In this document: positions 59,976 to 64,000 of the stretch, piece by piece
How the letters are laid out: every line of letters starts with the position of its first letter
Numbering within the stretch: the first letter of the stretch is position 1
Origin: Roseococcus thiosulfatophilus
GTDB lineage: Bacteria > Pseudomonadota > Alphaproteobacteria > Acetobacterales > Acetobacteraceae
Direction of reading: 5' to 3'
Assembly (NCBI RefSeq): GCF_017311575.1
Contig: NZ_JAFFQY010000011.1
Span: 62,001 to 126,000, forward strand
Length of the DNA stretch: 64,000 nt
Made by a program: the position numbers and the translations under genes
The notes under the pieces: generated by a model
What the model was told of the DNA's origin: nothing
The model's input: only the letters and a program-made list of their open reading frames with translations
Databases searched by the model: none

Positions 59976-60885
59976 CGCACGAGGAGGAACTCGCCCCGAT
60001 CCGGGGCGTCGCCTATATGGATGGCCGCTTCGTCCCGCTGGCCGAGGCCGCGATCCCGGTGGTGGACCGCGGCTTCGTGCGCTCGGACGTGACCTATGAT
60101 GCCCTGCATGCCTGGAAGGGCCGCATCTTCCGCCTCGATGACCACATCGCGCGCTTCGAGGCCTCGATGCGCGGGCTGCGCATGCAATTGCCGCACAGCG
60201 GGGCGGACATCGCCGCCATCCTGAAGGAATGCGTGCGCCGCAGCGGCTTCCGCGACGCCTTCATCATGGTGATCTGCTCGCGCGGGGTGCCGCCGCCCGG
60301 CACGCGCGACCCGCGGCTGTGCCGCAACCGCCTCTATGCCTGGGCGCAGCCCTTCATGAACATCGCCGAGCCCCGCCAGCAGGCCGAGGGCTTCCGCATG
60401 ATCCTGGCGCGGACGCAGCGCATCCCCTCCGAATCCCTCGATCAGCGGATCAAGAACTTCCACTGGCTCGACCTGACATGGGGCTGTTCGAGGCCTATGA
60501 GCGCGACGCCACCGTCGCGATCCTGCCCGCCGCCGACGGCACCATCACCGAGGGCCCGGGCTTCAACATCTTCATCGTGAAGGATGGCGTGCTGGCGACG
60601 CCGGCGCAGGGGATGTTCGAGGGCATCACGCGCCGCACCGTCACCGAGATCGCCGCCGACCTCCAGCTGCGCTGCGAGATCCGCGCGGTGCGCGCGGAGG
60701 AGGTGCTGGCCGCGGACGAGATTTTTACCAGCACCACCGCGGGCGGGATCAGCGCGGTGACCTGGTATGAGGGCCGCCCCGTGGGCGATGGGCGTACCGG
60801 GCCGATCACGCGCCGCATCCATGACCTGTACTGGCGGCGCCATGAGGACCCGGCGCTGAACACGCCCGTCGACTTCGCGGACTGA
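59972..60885 (+). pseudogene. Class IV aminotransferase disrupted by a one-base deletion
   Basis: Fold-type IV PLP enzyme (branched-chain or D-amino-acid aminotransferase type). The first part, from ATG 59972, reads YMDGRFVPLAEAAIPVVDRG to IKNFHWLDLT; the expected continuation MGLFEAYERDA is in the next frame. One base is missing between 60477 and 60478, where ...CTGAC is followed by ATGGGG. The shifted frame then runs intact to 60885 (GTITEGPGFNIFIVKDGVL, GITRRTVTEIA, FTSTTAGGISAV). The Lys of RIKNFHW is the likely PLP lysine. Either a true recent pseudogene or a sequencing error; the rest is undamaged. It is coupled to the deacetylase by ATGA. Confidence 0.85.
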
Positions 60886-60949
60886 GCGCGGCCGCCGAGG
60901 AGGGCGGCCTGGGACGCCGCGGCCCCCCCTCCCCGCCTGCGGCCGTGGG

Positions 60950-61924
60950 TCACATCTGGATGTTCAGGGCCTGCACCAGCGGGCGCACGGCGGCGATCTG
61001 GTTGTGGACGGAGGCGCCGAATTCCTGGGCGCTGTTGCCGCCGGGTTCCGCGCCCAGTTCCAGGATGCGGCTGGCCACGCTTTCGTGGCGCGCAGCGGCG
61101 GCGAGTTCGCGGTGCAGGCGTTCGAGCACGGGCGCAGGCGTGCGGGCGGGCGCGAAGAAGCCGTTCCAGCCGAGGAGTTCGGCGTTGGGGAAGCCTTGTT
61201 CGCGCACGGTGCGGACCTCGGGCAGCACGCGCGGGCGGCGGTCGGCCAGGGTGGCGATGGGGCGCAGCGCGCCGCCGCGGATGTGCTGGAGCGAGGAGGA
61301 AAGCTGGTCGCCGCCGAACACCACGCGGCCGGCCAGCAGGTCCTGCACCAGGGGCGCCGCGCCGCGGAAGGGGATGTGCTCCATCTGGAACTGCCCGTCG
61401 CGCTTCAGCACCTCGCTGATCATGTGCATGGTGCTGCCGGGGCCGGTGGAGCCGTAGAAGGGCGGCGGGTTCTGGGCCTTCGCCCAGGCGACGAATTCCG
61501 TGAGGTCACGCGCCGGCACCTGCGCGTTGGCCAGAAGGATCATAGGGACCGCGGCGCCGAGGGTGATGGGCGCGAAATCCGTCTCGATGCGGTGCGGCGC
61601 GCGGCCGGCGATTTCGAGCGCGGCCGTCGTGGTGGAGAAAGTCAGGTTGTGGAACAGCAGCACCTGGCCATCGGGCGGGGCCTTGGCCACATAGTCGGCG
61701 CCGATGGAGCCCCCGCCCCCGCCCCGGTTCTCGACCACGGCGGGGCCCAGGGTGTCTCCCAGGCGCTGGGCGAAGATGCGCGCCAGGATGTCGGTGGTGC
61801 CGCCCGCCGGAAAGGGCACGACGATGCGGATGGGGCCGCTCGGCGTCCAGGACTGGGCGCGCAGGACGGCAGGTGCGGCGGGCAGCCCGGCAAGGGCCAG
61901 GCCGAGCGTGCGGCGGTTGAGCAT
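60950..61924 (-). CDS. TctC/Bug-family periplasmic solute-binding protein
   Basis: A 324-residue tripartite-tricarboxylate-transporter binding protein, the second in this window. ATG 61924 follows GGAAGGA. The signal peptide is MLNRRTLGLALAGLPAAP ending near RAQS; then IRIVVPFPAGGTTDILAR and VVENRGGGGGSIGADYVA, DLTEFVAWAKAQN, and FYGSTGPGSTMHM follow family order. No tctAB nearby. Ligand unknown. Confidence 0.86.
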   Translation of the reverse strand: MLNRRTLGLALAGLPAAPAVLRAQSWTPSGPIRIVVPFPAGGTTDILARIFAQRLGDTLGPAVVENRGGGGGSIGADYVAKAPPDGQVLLFHNLTFSTTTAALEIAGRAPHRIETDFAPITLGAAVPMILLANAQVPARDLTEFVAWAKAQNPPPFYGSTGPGSTMHMISEVLKRDGQFQMEHIPFRGAAPLVQDLLAGRVVFGGDQLSSSLQHIRGGALRPIATLADRRPRVLPEVRTVREQGFPNAELLGWNGFFAPARTPAPVLERLHRELAAAARHESVASRILELGAEPGGNSAQEFGASVHNQIAAVRPLVQALNIQM

Positions 61925-62003
61925 GGGTCCGTTCCTTCCAGCCGCGCCGGCTCTTTGCTGTCCGGCGCATGGAAGGAAGGGTGGGCGCGTCGCCGCGCGC
62001 CCG

Positions 62004-63416
62004 TCAATGCCCCGCGTTTTCGCCCGAGAAGTCGGGCGCGGCGAGGCCCGAGGCCTCGATCTGCGCGGCGAGCTGCGCCTTGAGGCGTTCCAGCCCCTCG
62101 GCGCTGGAGGCCTCGGCACGGGCCACCAGCACGGCCTGGGTGTTGGAGGCACGCAGCAGCCACCAGCCATCGGGCGTGTTCACGCGCACGCCATCCACCG
62201 CGGAGACATCGGCGCCCTCGGCATCGAGGCGGGCGGCGACCTCGCGCACCACCTCGAACTTGCGCGTGTCCTCGCAGTTGAAGCGGAGTTCGGGCGTGTT
62301 CAGCACCTGCGGCAGCCCCGCGCGCATCTGGGCCAGGCTCTGTTCGCTGCGGGCCAGGGTGTCCAGCAGCCGCAGGGCGGAATAGAGCGCGTCGTCGAAG
62401 CCATACCATTTGTCGGCGAAGAAGATGTGGCCCGACATCTCGCCGGCCAGCGGGCAGCCCGTCTCCGCCATCTTTTGCTTGATGAGGGAGTGGCCGGTGC
62501 GCCACATCAGCGGCGTGCCGCCGGCGGCCGCGATCTCGTCGAACAGCACCTGGCTTGCCTTCACATCGGCGATGATGGTGGCGCCCGGGTGGGCCTTCAG
62601 CACGTCACGCGCCAGCACCACCAGCAGCTGGTCGCCGAAGAGCATGTTGCCCTCGCCATCCACCACGCCGATGCGGTCCGCGTCGCCGTCGAAGGCGATG
62701 CCGAGGTCGGCCTTGGTTTCGCGCACCTTCGCGATGATCTGCGCGAGGTTCTTCAGCACCGTGGGGTCGGGGTGGTGGTTGGGAAAGCGGCCATCAATCT
62801 CGGCGTTGATGACGTGGTGGGTGCCGGGAAGCTCGCGCACCAGGCGCTCGGTGATGGCGCCGCCCGAACCATTGCCGGGGTCCCACACCACGTTCAGCTT
62901 CTTGGCGCCCCCGCCGTAATCCTGGACCATGCGCGCGATATAGGTGGCGGACACATCCACCTCGCGCGAGGAGCCCTTCGCCTCCGGCACCACGTCGCCC
63001 TCGGCGGCCATGCGGCCGAGTTCCTGGATGTCCTTCCCGAAGAACGGCTTCTTGCCGATCATCATCTTGAAGCCGTTGTAGTCGGGCGGGTTGTGGCTGC
63101 CCGTCAGCATCACCGCGCCATCGGCCTTCTGGTCGTAGCTCGCGAAGTAGAGCATGGGCGTGGGGCCGCAGCCCACGCGCACCACCTCCATGCCCGACGC
63201 CACGAGGCCGGCCACCAGATGGGTTTCCAGCTCGGGCGAGGACAGCCGCCCGTCACGCCCCACCGCCACGCGGCCGCCGCCGGCGCGGGCCACGATGGTG
63301 CCGAAGACGCGGCCGATGGCGAAGGCATCCGCCCCATGGAGCGTTTTGCCCACGATGCCGCGAATGTCGTATTCGCGCAGCGAGGTCGGGTCGAAGCGGT
63401 GGGTGAAGGCGTCCAT
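62004..63416 (-). CDS. Phosphomannomutase/phosphoglucomutase
   Basis: A 470-residue alpha-D-phosphohexomutase that interconverts hexose 1- and 6-phosphates. Catalytic phosphoserine loop: MLTGSHNPPDYNG; metal loop: GIAFDGDADRIGVVD; sugar loop: GEMSGHIFF; phosphate-binding RASNTQ. The start is ATG 63416. It is downstream of galU on the same strand (31-base gap), giving hexose-P to UDP-sugar supply for polysaccharide or lipid A. Bifunctional AlgC-type is likely. Confidence 0.92.
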   Translation of the reverse strand: MDAFTHRFDPTSLREYDIRGIVGKTLHGADAFAIGRVFGTIVARAGGGRVAVGRDGRLSSPELETHLVAGLVASGMEVVRVGCGPTPMLYFASYDQKADGAVMLTGSHNPPDYNGFKMMIGKKPFFGKDIQELGRMAAEGDVVPEAKGSSREVDVSATYIARMVQDYGGGAKKLNVVWDPGNGSGGAITERLVRELPGTHHVINAEIDGRFPNHHPDPTVLKNLAQIIAKVRETKADLGIAFDGDADRIGVVDGEGNMLFGDQLLVVLARDVLKAHPGATIIADVKASQVLFDEIAAAGGTPLMWRTGHSLIKQKMAETGCPLAGEMSGHIFFADKWYGFDDALYSALRLLDTLARSEQSLAQMRAGLPQVLNTPELRFNCEDTRKFEVVREVAARLDAEGADVSAVDGVRVNTPDGWWLLRASNTQAVLVARAEASSAEGLERLKAQLAAQIEASGLAAPDFSGENAGH

Positions 63417-63447
63417 CAGGGGCGTCCGATCGGGTGCGGGGGAAGGG

Positions 63448-64000
63448 TCAGCGGTAGCGGTCGAGGAAGCCGCGCACCGCGGGCGCCAGCTCCGGGCGTT
63501 CCAGGGCGAAGGCGATCTGCGCCTCCAGGAAGCCCAGCTTGTCGCCGCAGTCGAAGCGCCGCCCCTCATAGCGCAGCCCGTGGAAGGGCTGGGTGCCGAT
63601 GAGCTTGGCCATGCTGTCGGTCAGCTGCACCTCGCCCCCCGCGCCCTTTTCGAGCTTGGCCAGGTGCGTCATCACCTCGGGCATCAGCACGTAGCGGCCG
63701 ATGATGGTGAGGTTGGAGGGCGCCTTCTCGACCGGCGGCTTCTCCACCAGCCCCTTCACGGAGACGAGGCGGCCCATGTCCTTCTCGATGTCGAGCACGC
63801 CATACTTGTTCACCCGCTCCATCGGGACTTCCTCGATGGCGACGACATTGCCGCCCGTCTCGCGATAGGCCTCCGCGAGCTGGGCCACGCAGGAGGTCTC
63901 GCACTGCATCAGGTCGTCGGGAAGGATGATGGCGAAGGGGTCGTCGCCCACGAAGGCGCGGGCGCACCAGATGGCGTGGCCGAGGCCCATCGGTACCTGC
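63448..64000 (-). CDS. galU: UTP--glucose-1-phosphate uridylyltransferase (partial, runs off the window)
   Basis: The C-terminal 183 residues of GalU. Family text: VPMGLGHAIWCARAFVGDDPFAIILPDD (read as GLGHAIWCA and DDPFAIILPDD), VAIEEVP, KYGVLD, GLVEKP, GRYVLMPEV and EVQLTDSM, GRRFDCGDKLGFL. The frame is open through base 64000, so the nucleotide-binding N-terminus lies outside the window. It makes UDP-glucose from the product of the neighbouring mutase. Confidence 0.92.
   Translation of the reverse strand, partial: QVPMGLGHAIWCARAFVGDDPFAIILPDDLMQCETSCVAQLAEAYRETGGNVVAIEEVPMERVNKYGVLDIEKDMGRLVSVKGLVEKPPVEKAPSNLTIIGRYVLMPEVMTHLAKLEKGAGGEVQLTDSMAKLIGTQPFHGLRYEGRRFDCGDKLGFLEAQIAFALERPELAPAVRGFLDRYR

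Noticed and set aside
60886-60949. GGCCGCC/GGCGGCC stem as a terminator after the aminotransferase
   Set aside because: No T run follows; it may be only GC-rich chance pairing between convergent genes.
1-64000. Insertion sequences, tRNA genes or CRISPR arrays
   Set aside because: No transposase-like frame, terminal repeats, cloverleaf or regularly spaced repeats were seen on either strand.

Overview
This window comes from a high-GC alphaproteobacterium that makes bacteriochlorophyll. The best guess is an aerobic anoxygenic phototroph of the Acetobacteraceae (Roseococcus/Roseomonas/Acidiphilium-like). The phototrophy call is direct (bchCXYZ, pufBALMC and crt genes). The family-level call is an inference from gene order, the orphan TctC-type binding proteins and the GC-rich codon use. 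No tRNA, rRNA, CRISPR array, insertion sequence or plasmid/phage backbone was recognised.

Layout. (1) 1-8.5 kb: lytic transglycosylase, orphan TctC binding protein, thiolase + DUF35 pair, and a leftward set of ion antiporter, prpB, AcuC-type deacetylase, DUF192 and an atypical SDR. (2) 8.6-14.5 kb: a seven-gene, translationally coupled rightward operon for maturation of a molybdenum hydroxylase (coxG, coxD, coxE, XdhC split in two genes, a molybdopterin-binding/nucleotidyltransferase fusion, a CMD protein). No catalytic large/medium/small subunit genes are present. (3) 14.5-19.8 kb: nitroreductase and a Zur-like regulator, divergent from hisI, a COG0523 metallochaperone with an eight-histidine run, GNAT, nitrilase and lpxB, again joined by 4-bp overlaps. 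(4) 19.9-40.4 kb: half of a photosynthesis gene cluster: crtE, bchCXYZ, pufBALMC, a YqaA-like gene, crtI, a crtD paralogue, a membrane protein, then an unusual P450/ATP-grasp/GNAT trio, crtC, crtD and crtF. Four clear and one degenerate PpsR/CrtJ palindromes (TGT-N12-ACA) mark crtE, bchC (tandem), crtF/crtD and the P450 promoter. (5) 40.5-50.6 kb: an SsuD-like flavin enzyme, then two giant genes of unknown function (1573 and 1211 residues) and a small DUF2934 gene. (6) 50.9-56 kb: SDR, 6-phosphogluconate dehydrogenase, GH15 glucoamylase, an ASRT-family (sensory rhodopsin transducer-like) gene whose conserved N-terminus lacks a start codon, and a GST. (7) 56.2-60.9 kb: a TetR-controlled module (flavin monooxygenase, TetR, acetylpolyamine-amidohydrolase-like deacetylase, frameshifted class IV aminotransferase) with three operator palindromes of identical geometry. 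(8) 61-64 kb: TctC protein, phosphohexomutase and galU (cut by the right edge).

How it fits together. PpsR sites tie carotenoid, bacteriochlorophyll and reaction-centre genes into one redox/light regulon, and the degenerate site suggests the P450 trio may belong to it. That trio and the second crtD lie between the standard spirilloxanthin-pathway genes, so they are candidates for extra carotenoid tailoring. The strongest candidates for undescribed biology are the P450/ATP-grasp/GNAT trio, the giant gene pair at 42-50.4 kb, and the TetR-operator module at 56-61 kb.
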